Source of the DNA: Prevotella sp.
GTDB taxonomy: Bacteria > Bacteroidota > Bacteroidia > Bacteroidales > Bacteroidaceae
Length of the DNA stretch: 7,534 bases
Assembly (NCBI GenBank): GCA_017424205.1
Contig: JAFPAS010000179.1
Coordinates: 1-7,534, forward strand
Direction: 5' to 3'
Made by a program: the position numbers and the translations under genes. Under the pieces are notes generated by a model. It saw nothing but the letters and a program-made list of their open reading frames with translations. It was not told the origin of the DNA and did not search any database. Shown here in pieces: positions 1 to 6,660 of the stretch (the stretch's first letter is position 1; the number at the start of each line of letters is the position of its first letter).

Positions 1-84
1 ACAAAGAAAGTCAAGGACGGCATAAACGAATGGCTGGACAATCACAACATAGCAGATATACACGAAATTATTCACGTATTATAA
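1..84 (+). CDS. 3' end of an unrecognised protein-coding gene (partial)
   Basis: Frame 1 is open from the first base to a TAA stop at 82-84, giving the last 27 residues of a protein, ending in HEIIHVL. The fragment is hydrophilic, with a VKDGINEWLDNHNIADIHE stretch likely to be helical. It is too short for me to assign a family. A strong terminator-like hairpin begins 10 nt after the stop, which supports this frame as the real one. Frame 2 stops at once; frame 3 stays open into the hairpin but has an unlikely composition. Confidence 0.6.
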   Translation, partial: TKKVKDGINEWLDNHNIADIHEIIHVL

Positions 85-94
85 AAGAAATATC

Positions 95-128
95 AAGAAA
101 CTATGCCACCTCTGGCATAGTTTCTTTT
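95..128 (+). terminator. Rho-independent terminator after the partial first gene
   Basis: A perfect 14-bp stem pairs AAGAAACTATGCCA (95-108) with TGGCATAGTTTCTT (113-126) around a CCTC loop, and the T-rich arm runs on into TT at 127-128. It lies 10 nt past the upstream stop codon. The upstream side is A-rich, so it could also work on the opposite strand, but no minus-strand gene points into it. Confidence 0.85.
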
Positions 129-186
129 ATGAGGATGCGCTAACGTCCCTTTTTTATACCTACCGTAAAATAACTATCACAACAGC

Positions 187-1062
187 ATGAAACGCAAAAT
201 ATCATTCATAATTTCTATTATTGTCGCTATAGTATTCGGCATAAAGGAAATTAGCAGCACTGTTTTAAAAAATAATCCTATAGAGGCTGAACAAACGGCA
301 AAAAAGCAAGAATCGAAAAAAGAGACAAAAACTGACAGCGAAAGGCAGCAGAAACATGCAGAAAAACAGATTACACAAAAGAACTTTCATCTGCCTGCAG
401 AAAAAAGCAAAGACGTTATTGTTCACCACAAGGCATACTCGCTGTCGTATAACAAGCAGCATAACACTCCGAACTGGGTGGCATGGCATCTCACTGACAA
501 GCACACAGCAGGACCTGTGGCACGCTCTTCGAAATTCTGGGCAGACCCGAAGATTTCTAAACCATACCGAGTAGACTATTATGACTACAAGGATTCTGGG
601 TATGACAGGGGCCATATGTGTCCTGCCGGCGACAACAAATGGGATGAAACAGCAATGTATGAATGCTTCTACATGTCGAACATGTGTCCGCAAGACCCTA
701 AACTAAACGGCGGACAATGGGGCAGGCTCGAACAGGAATGCAGGAAATGGGCTAACACGGAAAAAGAAATTTTCATCGTATGTGGTCCTATATACGAGGG
801 AAAAAAGCACGAGTCAATCGGCATAGACCATAAAATAGATGTACCAGAGAAATTCTTTAAAGCCGTCATGTCTCTAAAGCCGGGCAAGGAGAAGGCAATT
901 GCATTTATATTCACTAACGACGACAAGAATCCTTCTTATCGAAAACTGGCAACTTCTGTTGATGCTGTGGAAAAGCTGACCGGCTTTGATTTCTTCTGCA
1001 TGACAGACAACAACATCGAGAAGAAGATAGAACAGCAGTGTGATATTGATGACTGGAAATAA
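187..1062 (+). CDS. DNA/RNA non-specific endonuclease, NUC1 family, membrane-anchored or secreted
   Basis: This 291-residue protein is a sugar-non-specific nuclease of the beta-beta-alpha-metal family (Serratia nuclease, EndoG, NucA), which cuts DNA and RNA using one divalent metal. Residues 1-19 are a lysine-led hydrophobic segment without an obvious lipobox, so either a cleaved signal or an N-terminal anchor. Residues 31-65 are a polar Lys/Gln/Glu-rich linker. The catalytic domain spans about 75-290. It carries the DRGH signature at 140-143, with His143 the expected general base, and LNGGQWGRLE at 173-182, with Asn174 the expected metal ligand. Six cysteines (145, 160, 167, 185, 199, 271) plus Cys285 could form disulfides after export. 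Likely roles are nucleic-acid scavenging or degradation outside the cytoplasm. No dedicated inhibitor gene is evident nearby. The ATG at 187 is the natural start because the export signal follows it directly. Confidence 0.93.
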   Translation: MKRKISFIISIIVAIVFGIKEISSTVLKNNPIEAEQTAKKQESKKETKTDSERQQKHAEKQITQKNFHLPAEKSKDVIVHHKAYSLSYNKQHNTPNWVAWHLTDKHTAGPVARSSKFWADPKISKPYRVDYYDYKDSGYDRGHMCPAGDNKWDETAMYECFYMSNMCPQDPKLNGGQWGRLEQECRKWANTEKEIFIVCGPIYEGKKHESIGIDHKIDVPEKFFKAVMSLKPGKEKAIAFIFTNDDKNPSYRKLATSVDAVEKLTGFDFFCMTDNNIEKKIEQQCDIDDWK

Positions 1063-1089
1063 ACAGAAAACTGGCATTATTTTTCTGTT
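1062..1089 (+). terminator. Weak AT-rich hairpin after the nuclease gene, possible terminator
   Basis: AACAGAAAA (1062-1070) pairs with TTTTCTGTT (1081-1089) around a 10-nt loop and starts at the last base of the nuclease stop codon. The T run (1080-1084) lies in the 3' arm and no T tract follows, so it is not a classical terminator. The rest of the 169-bp gap to the next gene (1090-1231) shows no other gene. Confidence 0.35.
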
Positions 1090-1231
1090 CACAAAAGCTG
1101 TTCGCTGGTTTCGCACACAAATTAAATTCCTCTCATTGATTTGCAGCATAATAGCTGCTTACAATTGGTTTGCATGTATATTTTTAATACAGCCATAAGT
1201 ATACTCGACACGAAATACACACAGATATCTC

Positions 1232-1753
1232 ATGAAATGCATAGGCATAATCTCTGACACTCACTCGCATTGGGACGAGCGATATCTAAAGCATTTTGAG
1301 CAGTGCGACGAAATATGGCACGCCGGAGACATATGCGACATGGCAACTATAGAACGGCTGGAACAGCCGTTCGGCATGAACGACGACGGCACGGAGAAAC
1401 GACGCATCGTGCGTGCTGTATGCGGAAACTGCGACGGAGGAGAACTGCGCAGAAGATTCAAAGAAGTGCTTCGATGGAAATGTGAAGGCGTAGAAGTGCT
1501 TATGAAACATATCGGCGGCTATCCTGGCAGGTATGACCGCTCTGTCATCGGCCAGATGTATGCCAATCCGCCTAAACTATTCATATCTGGACACTCACAC
1601 ATATTAAAGGTTCTATATGATAAAACTCTTGGAGTGCTACACATTAACCCTGGGGCTGCAGGACTGCAGGGCTGGCACAAGGAACGAACTCTGATAAGGC
1701 TGAAAATAGATGGAGAGAGGATGTATGACCTTGAGGTCATTACGCTGGCATAG
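1232..1753 (+). CDS. YfcE/MJ0936-type metallophosphoesterase
   Basis: The 173-residue protein is a small calcineurin-like phosphodiesterase, close in length to the roughly 180-residue YfcE family. All dinuclear metal-site motifs are present: D9-x-H11 in ISDTHSH, GD with Asp33, GNCD with Asn66, His93 in MKHIGG, and GHSH with His121 and His123. The family-typical INPGA follows at 138-142. Characterised relatives hydrolyse artificial phosphodiesters in a Mn-dependent way, but the physiological substrate is usually unknown and cannot be told from sequence. It has no signal peptide or membrane segment, so it is cytoplasmic. It lies 169 bp after the nuclease on the same strand and probably has its own promoter. 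The ATG at 1232 leads directly into the first beta strand, MKCIGIISD, which fixes the start. Confidence 0.93.
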   Translation: MKCIGIISDTHSHWDERYLKHFEQCDEIWHAGDICDMATIERLEQPFGMNDDGTEKRRIVRAVCGNCDGGELRRRFKEVLRWKCEGVEVLMKHIGGYPGRYDRSVIGQMYANPPKLFISGHSHILKVLYDKTLGVLHINPGAAGLQGWHKERTLIRLKIDGERMYDLEVITLA

Positions 1754-1819
1754 CAGAACACCCTATTACTCATCAAAAGATGAAACCGCTGACAGATGTT
1801 GGTCAAGACTCTAACCAAC

Positions 1820-1848
1820 AAAAAAAGGGACAGCACAATGCTATCCCT
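1820..1848 (-). terminator. Rho-independent terminator of the minus-strand small gene
   Basis: Read on the minus strand, AGGGATAGC (1848-1840) pairs with GCTGTCCCT (1834-1826) around a 5-nt ATTGT loop. All nine pairs form in RNA, one being a U-G wobble, and a T run at 1826-1820 follows. On the plus strand the same wobble position becomes a C-A mismatch and no T tract follows, so the orientation is clear. It lies about 35 nt past the stop codon of the gene at 1884-2168. Confidence 0.85.
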
Positions 1849-1883
1849 AACTAAATACTTGTATGCATGTAATATTTCTGAGG

Positions 1884-2168
1884 CTATTTCACTGCAGCAA
1901 ATGCACGGTCTAACTCTTCCTGACTGTATGGGCATTGCTCGCCAGACTCCTTTGCTAAACGGAACTGCTGACACGCACGAACTACAGAAAGCTCTTCATA
2001 ACATTTGAAAAGAGCATCCTTTATCTCATCAAGACGTGCGGAGTCTGTATCTGTAAATAATCCATATTCCGAGTAGCTATGATGCTTTTCGGGCATGATA
2101 TCATGATAATAGAAAGACCAGACGAGGAATTGCATGCAAAGATCTGGCGTCATATATATTTCTGTCAT
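1884..2168 (-). CDS. Small hypothetical protein, 94 aa
   Basis: I do not recognise this family. The predicted protein is soluble and acidic. It has an aromatic N-terminal part (about 10-22, QFLVWSFYYHD) and a charged, helix-prone C-terminal half (43-94), including LDEIKDALFKCYEEL and EELDRAFAAVK. It has no signal peptide or membrane segment. Two things support it as real: a well-formed minus-strand terminator follows at 1820-1848, and the composition is protein-like, while the opposite-strand frame across it runs through that hairpin. It starts divergently from the next small gene with 56 bp between the two ATGs, so the pair may share a control region. The function is unknown. Confidence 0.72.
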   Translation of the reverse strand: MTEIYMTPDLCMQFLVWSFYYHDIMPEKHHSYSEYGLFTDTDSARLDEIKDALFKCYEELSVVRACQQFRLAKESGEQCPYSQEELDRAFAAVK

Positions 2169-2224
2169 GTTTTTTTCTTTTTTGGTTTACTGCCTCATAG
2201 CATTTAAGCTTCAACAGTTAAGAT

Positions 2225-2521
2225 ATGTATCAAAAATTTATTATAAACCAAGACGGAGTCCTTAAATTCGGACATGTTTATCTTCATAAAGACTTGTTGC
2301 AGAAGGGCGAACGCTGCATATATGGTGGCGGCTTGTGGAAAATAGACAGTCAACGCAATGCTATCATGCTCTACGGCAGATCATTTGATTTTGGCCCGCC
2401 AGATTTCGACTATGTTCATAGTATTGACTGGAGCGGTGTCGGCGGTCGAGAATGGCCTTTGTTCTTTCTGCCGTTATGGCCTGACGAATCAAGCTTGATG
2501 CCTGTTATTATCAGCAGATGA
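2225..2521 (+). CDS. Small hypothetical protein, 98 aa, aromatic and Gly/Pro-rich
   Basis: I know no function for this protein. It looks like a compact globular beta-rich domain. Its features are an N-terminal FIINQDGVLKFGHVYLHKDL stretch, CIYGGGLWKID (31-41), LYGRSFDFGPPDFDYV (49-64), a DWSGVGGRE turn (68-76) and a Pro/Trp-rich tail with FLPLWPDE (81-88). The many conserved-looking Gly, Trp and Pro positions suggest a real family rather than a chance frame. It has no signal peptide or membrane helix. It is transcribed divergently from the 94-aa gene and converges on the AbgT-like gene with 79 bp between the ends. Confidence 0.75.
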   Translation: MYQKFIINQDGVLKFGHVYLHKDLLQKGERCIYGGGLWKIDSQRNAIMLYGRSFDFGPPDFDYVHSIDWSGVGGREWPLFFLPLWPDESSLMPVIISR

Positions 2522-2600
2522 GCTTTCGACACTGGTCTAAACGCTCAGCCTCTTATTGGCTGGCACATGTTAAATAACACTCCTGCAGAAGATATCGCAT

Positions 2601-3305
2601 CTACGGCACGACATAGCCTAATACATACATCACGCTATAATAGCACTGAGCTATAAAAACATAAGCAGCAAGCAAAGGTGCAAACTGACACACGCCATAA
2701 ATCATTGCATCAAAGACAGAAAGCAAAGTACGGAATCGTGCCACACAGGCACCATAAACTACTGCTATGAACATTACTACAGATGACACCAAGGGCACGA
2801 AACCAACAGAAAGACTGCTGCCCGAGAATGTTCCCGTAGAACTTAACAATACTGTTTCTGGACCAATAATCAAGAACAGGAGTAGCGCGATGCTCACTGT
2901 TGCTGTTAACAGTGTTATCTGAAATGCTATGCGTCTGCTGTATGCGTATGACTGTTTAATATCATCGGGCAATAGATTTGAATCGGCTATATTGTCTGAC
3001 AGCTTTATCTCGCTGGCAGTCTCTGTGTTTCTCCGTTTTCTGATAGACGACAACAGTCCGCTACGATGCGTCAGCCCAAATGCAAGAGAGAGATACAAAA
3101 GCGAGAGGAGGAAATTAGCCGAAAGGATTCCTGGCATTTGTCCAACAAGCCATCGTATTCCCTCCTGAGCTAGAAGTGACTGCACTCCACTTTCCGGAAA
3201 CAGTACATTCACAAGCCATGATGATATGACCGTCAGCAACTGTACTGCCACCGAAATCAGAACCAACCAAGCTAAACACGCATGTATATATCGCTTTGCT
3301 GTCAT
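2601..3305 (-). CDS. Short AbgT-like integral membrane protein
   Basis: The protein is about 234 residues, with roughly five hydrophobic segments at 12-36, 61-82, 129-149, 171-191 and 204-223 (counted from a GTG at 3311, two codons upstream of the ATG used here). SLLAQEGIRW (45-54) and the following GLTHRSGLL resemble the N-terminal part of AbgT, the p-aminobenzoyl-glutamate transporter family. SVGFVPLV with VVYG (168-187) and the last helix resemble its middle region. It is less than half the usual 500 or so residues and lacks the re-entrant hairpins with the conserved polar transport motifs, so transport on its own is doubtful. A charged loop lies at 89-127. The ATG at 3305 is 8 nt after the response-regulator stop and the GTG is 2 nt after it; either way the genes look translationally coupled. 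The family assignment is from remembered similarity. Confidence 0.7.
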   Translation of the reverse strand: MTAKRYIHACLAWLVLISVAVQLLTVISSWLVNVLFPESGVQSLLAQEGIRWLVGQMPGILSANFLLSLLYLSLAFGLTHRSGLLSSIRKRRNTETASEIKLSDNIADSNLLPDDIKQSYAYSRRIAFQITLLTATVSIALLLFLIIGPETVLLSSTGTFSGSSLSVGFVPLVSSVVMFIAVVYGACVARFRTLLSVFDAMIYGVCQFAPLLAAYVFIAQCYYSVMYVLGYVVP

Positions 3306-3313
3306 ACGCACGC

Positions 3314-4030
3314 CTATTCTTCGTCAGCAACGAGATTGTCTATATCAATAATATTCAGCTCAAGCGCCTTTGTTACAAGACGTGTAGCATTGATACCAGT
3401 TTTTCCAGGGAACAGTTTCTGTATGAGTTCTGACTGACGTTTCTCTAATGACTTCACACCGAAAGGCATTCCTCGCAGTGTGGTAATCTGTTCTTTGGTG
3501 TATCCGAGAGCGAGATGTCGAAGAAATCGCTCATCATATTCGTCTATTTCATATCGTATCTTAGCATCCTGCATCATCATCTCCGACCCTACGGTATGCT
3601 TAAAGCGGTTAACGATGCGCTCGAGTATCGGCTGATTGAAAACCAGATGCTTGCCACTCATTACCGCAACGACATCACGGCGAGTGAGAAGTTCACCCGT
3701 CTTGAGTATAATTCCGTCAGCACCAGCATCAAGAACGTCTACCCAAAGTTTTTCGTTAAGTATTTCGCCTGTAAATATCAGCACCTTGACATTCGGACGT
3801 GTCTGTTTCGTCTGACGACATATCTCTACGCCTATTGTAGTAGAGCCGCCAAGACCTAAATCAAGCAGGACGAGTTGAGGTTCTTCCTTACGCAGCAGAC
3901 GCCAATATTCTGACTCATTCTGCGCTGTGCCTATAATCTCTGCCTCTGGAATATCATTGCGTATGATGCCCTCTGTGCCTTTTAGCTCGAGTGCTACATC
4001 CTCTACAATTATAACCTTGAAATTCTCCAT
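3314..4030 (-). CDS. Response regulator, REC domain plus LuxR/NarL-type HTH
   Basis: The 238-residue protein has a receiver domain at about 4-125 and a DNA-binding domain at about 163-225. The receiver keeps the full active site: acidic Glu10 and Asp11, phosphoacceptor Asp57 in LVLLDLGLGG, Thr87 in LIFTGE, and Lys110 in IILKTG. The C-terminal part, with LALGYTKEQITTL, a recognition-helix region SLEKRQSELIQKLF, and ATRLVTKAL, fits a GerE-type helix-turn-helix, though divergent from the usual consensus. It should act as a phosphorylation-controlled transcription factor. No histidine kinase gene is visible on either side, so it is an orphan here. It sits 106 bp after the folate gene and directly before the AbgT-like gene, its most obvious functional partner. 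The 106-bp leader contains a nested inverted repeat. Confidence 0.88.
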   Translation of the reverse strand: MENFKVIIVEDVALELKGTEGIIRNDIPEAEIIGTAQNESEYWRLLRKEEPQLVLLDLGLGGSTTIGVEICRQTKQTRPNVKVLIFTGEILNEKLWVDVLDAGADGIILKTGELLTRRDVVAVMSGKHLVFNQPILERIVNRFKHTVGSEMMMQDAKIRYEIDEYDERFLRHLALGYTKEQITTLRGMPFGVKSLEKRQSELIQKLFPGKTGINATRLVTKALELNIIDIDNLVADEE

Positions 4031-4057
4031 AAGTTATCAGTTTTTATTCTATCTTTA

Positions 4058-4107
4058 TATCTTCAGCCTATCTACCATCTCTATATACAGAGATTTCGGT
4101 GAAGATA
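4058..4107. repeat. Nested inverted repeat in the response-regulator leader
   Basis: Outer arms TATCTTCA (4058-4065) and TGAAGATA (4100-4107) pair perfectly over 8 bp. Inner arms ATCTCT (4077-4082) and AGAGAT (4089-4094) pair over 6 bp around ATATAC, and CC (4075-4076) can pair with GG (4098-4099). The structure lies 28-77 bp upstream of the response-regulator start. On the plus strand it is followed by TTTTTT at 4111-4116, but no plus-strand gene is seen; on the minus strand no T tract follows. It may be an operator, a structured leader or a terminator. Confidence 0.55.
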
Positions 4108-4136
4108 ATGTTTTTTGTCTATATAAAGTTTGCCAA

Positions 4137-4748
4137 TCAGCCTGTAATGATTTCGTCCATACGAGCATCATGTTCTTCATGTGGCACACAGTCAACAATC
4201 TGAAAAGAAAATGCTACGCCAATAGTATATGGACAGCATTTTTCAAGCAGACGATCGTAATATCCTTTTCCACGCCCTAAGCGATGTCCGTCATTATCGA
4301 ATGCCATTCCTGGCACAAGAGCTACGATAGCACTATGATGGCCAAGCTCTGAAGATGTTTCATTTATACTTCTACTATTTATATATTCATTTCGAGTTAT
4401 CGAAGCTATTTCATTCAGTTCAACCGGAAAACCTGTTGGCTCCATTATTCCGTAATGACCTACGGCAAGAGATGCTGCACCTTTATACTCGCACAACACC
4501 ATCTCTGTATCAGAAATTACGCGCGGAAGGAGCACCCGCTTGCCTGAATCAAACAACGACTGTATGACAGGAAATATGTCAATCTCGTCTGGCAGCGGAC
4601 AGTATGCGATAACAGCCGCGGCAGCAAGCAGCCGTTCATGCCCCAAGAGTTTTTCACAAAGCCTGTCAGACTCCTCGCGTAACAGCTTTGCATCAGCGTC
4701 ACGTTTCAGAAGACGTATATTCCTCCTTAATGCCTGTTTTGAAAGCAT
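4137..4748 (-). CDS. 5-formyltetrahydrofolate cyclo-ligase (5,10-methenyl-THF synthetase)
   Basis: This 203-residue cytoplasmic enzyme converts 5-formyl-THF and ATP to 5,10-methenyl-THF, returning the inhibitory storage form to the one-carbon pool. Family marks are the N-terminal SKQALRR (3-9), AYCPLPDEIDI (48-58), the GIMEP folate-site motif (100-104), and the diagnostic VPGMAFDNDGHRLGRGKGYYDR block (145-166) that contacts ATP. The ending VPHEEHDARMDEIIT (188-202) is also typical. The stretch between GIMEP and VPG (105-144) is longer than I expect, an apparent insertion rich in Asn, Ser and Glu. The start ATG lies 4 nt after the S41 protease stop, so the two are almost certainly cotranscribed. 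E. coli calls the gene ygfA (fau). Confidence 0.95.
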   Translation of the reverse strand: MLSKQALRRNIRLLKRDADAKLLREESDRLCEKLLGHERLLAAAAVIAYCPLPDEIDIFPVIQSLFDSGKRVLLPRVISDTEMVLCEYKGAASLAVGHYGIMEPTGFPVELNEIASITRNEYINSRSINETSSELGHHSAIVALVPGMAFDNDGHRLGRGKGYYDRLLEKCCPYTIGVAFSFQIVDCVPHEEHDARMDEIITG

Positions 4749-4752
4749 GAGA

Positions 4753-6405
4753 TTATTTCTTCTTATGCGTTTGTTTTTTGGGCGCTGCTGCTGGTTTCTT
4801 CGGGAACGACTCGCCAGCCTTTAGCACCTCAAGTGCCTTCACTACAGTTGGGTCGTCTGTATTAAGATATTGATCAAGAGCACATTCGCCTAAAATATTA
4901 TATATGACACGCGCAACAATGTACTGCTCAAGCAGCTTATACGATTTGCGTATCAAGAGATTCCTGCGCTGCAGACCATTCTTCTCTGCATATGCAGCAA
5001 ACTTTTCTACTATATTCTGCTTCTGCAAATAAGCTTCCATTGCCTTCACCTCTTCTATCTCCTGCAGATGCTGGCGGTTATTGTCTGTATATGAATATGC
5101 GAACTGCACAATGAGACCACTCATTGCCGCTTTCTTATAGTATGAAGTGTAGCCTGTTGTATCTTCCGCTACAAAATAGTCTGGCGTAATGCCGCCGCCG
5201 CCATACACCGGACGTCCGAGACGTGTATGATACAGCGGGCCCTCATGTCTGATGCTATCCTGTGAGAAGAATTCACCATGCTTGTAACGGGCTTCCAGGT
5301 CTTTCTCATATTCATCTTCGTCACCCATCTTATATGGTTTCTGTATGCATCTTCCTGACGGAGTATAGTAGCGCGCTACAGTAAGGCGTATCATCGAACC
5401 GTCATGAAACGATATCTGCTGCTGCACTAAGCCCTTGCCGAAAGACCGGCGGCCGATAATTGTGCCGCGGTCATTATCCTGTATGGCTCCTGCAAAAATC
5501 TCACTCGATGATGCTGAAGCTTCATCAATAAGCACTATGAGCGGCATCTTCTGATATGCACCTCGTCCGTCGCTCGTGAAATCATTACGCGGAGAGCGGC
5601 GTCCTTCCACATAGGTGATAAGTCTGTTGGCAGGAAGGAATTCGTTTGCCATCTGTACAGCTGTCTGCATATATCCGCCAGTATTGCCTCTCAGGTCTAT
5701 AACAAGATTCTGAAAATTCTCCTGCGAGAGGGTTGCAAGCGCTATAAGGAGCTCTGGATATGTATTCTCGGCAAACTTCTTCACCTTTATATATCCTGTT
5801 GTCTCGTTAAGCATGTATACGCTTTCGATGCTCTTTGTTGCAATCTCGTCACGTATGAGTGTGAAATGCTTTATCTCTTTACTGCCGAACCTGATAATTC
5901 CAACATTAACCTTTGTTCCTTTTTCGCCCTTCAGACGGCGCATAGCCTCTGTATTCGTCACCTGCTTGCCGACAAAAGGCTTGCCATCTATTTCTACAAT
6001 CTTGTCGCCTGCAACTATTCCTGCACGCTCTGACGGACCGTCACTAATCACATTCTGCACATGAATAGTATCCTCACGTATCGTGAATTCGATGCCGATA
6101 CCGCAGAATGAACCTTTCAGGTCATCATTCATAATCTCAACATCCTTAGCAGAAATATAAATCGAATGCGGATCTAATTCTGACAGAATCTGCGGTATTG
6201 CCTTCTCTACAATATCATTAGGGTCCACGCTGTCGACATATTGGTCATTGACAATATGCAACAGATTATTCAGACGATTAGACTCAGAATTAATTATGTT
6301 AAGTCTGTTACCTGCAAAATGGTTAGTATAGAATGTGCCGATAAGTATTCCGGCAACAGTACACAACGCCATCAGCAGAGGCATATATCTCTTTTTCTTG
6401 TTCAC
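4753..6405 (-). CDS. S41 family C-terminal processing protease (CtpA type) with PDZ domain
   Basis: The 550-residue protease has an N-terminal signal or anchor (basic NKKKRY, then hydrophobic 8-24), so it acts in the periplasm. A PDZ domain spans about 95-185, starting at GSFCGIGIEF. The peptidase domain covers about 186-415. The catalytic set is Ser299 in DEASASSSEIFAGAIQD, Lys324 in SFGKGLVQ and Gln328, with the usual 25-residue Ser-Lys spacing. DLRGNTGGY (237-245) forms the conserved oxyanion-region loop. The C-terminal region (420-550) is charged and helical and ends in a lysine-rich tail. Such proteases trim or degrade envelope proteins from their C-termini. The start is a GTG at 6405, chosen because it supplies the basic residues before the hydrophobic segment; the next ATG is codon 8. 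It is followed after 4 nt by the folate gene. Confidence 0.95.
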   Translation of the reverse strand: MNKKKRYMPLLMALCTVAGILIGTFYTNHFAGNRLNIINSESNRLNNLLHIVNDQYVDSVDPNDIVEKAIPQILSELDPHSIYISAKDVEIMNDDLKGSFCGIGIEFTIREDTIHVQNVISDGPSERAGIVAGDKIVEIDGKPFVGKQVTNTEAMRRLKGEKGTKVNVGIIRFGSKEIKHFTLIRDEIATKSIESVYMLNETTGYIKVKKFAENTYPELLIALATLSQENFQNLVIDLRGNTGGYMQTAVQMANEFLPANRLITYVEGRRSPRNDFTSDGRGAYQKMPLIVLIDEASASSSEIFAGAIQDNDRGTIIGRRSFGKGLVQQQISFHDGSMIRLTVARYYTPSGRCIQKPYKMGDEDEYEKDLEARYKHGEFFSQDSIRHEGPLYHTRLGRPVYGGGGITPDYFVAEDTTGYTSYYKKAAMSGLIVQFAYSYTDNNRQHLQEIEEVKAMEAYLQKQNIVEKFAAYAEKNGLQRRNLLIRKSYKLLEQYIVARVIYNILGECALDQYLNTDDPTVVKALEVLKAGESFPKKPAAAPKKQTHKKK

Positions 6406-6660
6406 TTGTATATAAATTAAAATATTTATAGTTTCATTCAGACACCATACTCAAACTACACTTCTGGCTTGCCATTGTCATTATTGCTCCCATTCATTGC
6501 TCATTGCAAGACCTGCGACACTTCCTTAGAAGCTTCTATCGAGTATGAAAATGGGCATAAAACGTCACGTCGAAGCAGCTAAACCATGCCGATAGGATCT
6601 TCCGCAGTGAAAAACTGACTCATGAGCAGAAGGAATGCAATGCACCAGACTGTTAGAGTA
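6406..6660 (-). other. 255-bp gap inside the minus-strand cluster, with a small frame lacking a start
   Basis: No credible complete gene is present. On the minus strand an open frame of 28 codons (6665-6579) reads VWCIAFLLLMSQFFTAEDP and looks like a membrane helix, but no usable start codon precedes the helix, so it may be a remnant or chance. Minus-strand 6475-6512 is a degenerate repeat of AATGAGCAATGA-like units. A perfect 12-bp palindrome, TAGAAGCTTCTA, is at 6527-6538. Confidence 0.4.
6421..6455 (-). promoter_or_regulatory. Possible Bacteroidetes-type promoter for the S41 protease
   Basis: On the minus strand a TTTG (6455-6452) is separated by 21 nt from TATAAATA (6430-6423), about 17 nt before the GTG start. 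Spacing fits the TTTG-N19-21-TAnnTTTG pattern of Bacteroidetes, but the second box matches only its TA part, so the call is weak. Confidence 0.25.

Noticed and set aside
265..693. Minus-strand 142-aa open frame
   Set aside because: It lies inside the nuclease gene, is rich in Cys/Phe/Arg and is a shadow frame.
1140..1167. TTTG and TACAATTG as a promoter for the phosphoesterase
   Set aside because: The spacing of 16 nt is too short for the Bacteroidetes pattern and one base of the second box mismatches.
1797..1820. Hairpin TGTTGGT/ACCAACA as terminator for the phosphoesterase
   Set aside because: It is followed by A residues on the plus strand; the T run belongs to the minus-strand terminator beside it.
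1796..2008. Plus-strand 70-aa open frame
   Set aside because: It runs through the minus-strand terminator and overlaps the more convincing 94-aa minus gene.
2544..2563. Hairpin CAGCC/GGCTG between the convergent genes, as a terminator
   Set aside because: The stem is only 5-6 bp and no T tract follows on either strand.
3515..3859. Plus-strand 114-aa open frame
   Set aside because: It is antisense to the response regulator, whose active-site residues are all intact in the other strand.
3927..4280. Plus-strand 117-aa open frame across the response-regulator leader
   Set aside because: It overlaps two well-supported minus genes and the spacer, and has shadow-like composition.
4540..4824. Plus-strand 94-aa open frame
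   Set aside because: It is antisense to the cyclo-ligase and the protease tail and is rich in Ser, Arg and Phe, as shadow frames often are.
6485..6505. Direct repeat of ATTGCTC as a CRISPR or iteron array
   Set aside because: There are only two close copies, with no regular spacing or spacers.
6527..6538. 12-bp palindrome TAGAAGCTTCTA as an operator
   Set aside because: It is a single site with no second copy and is far from a clear promoter, so chance is possible.
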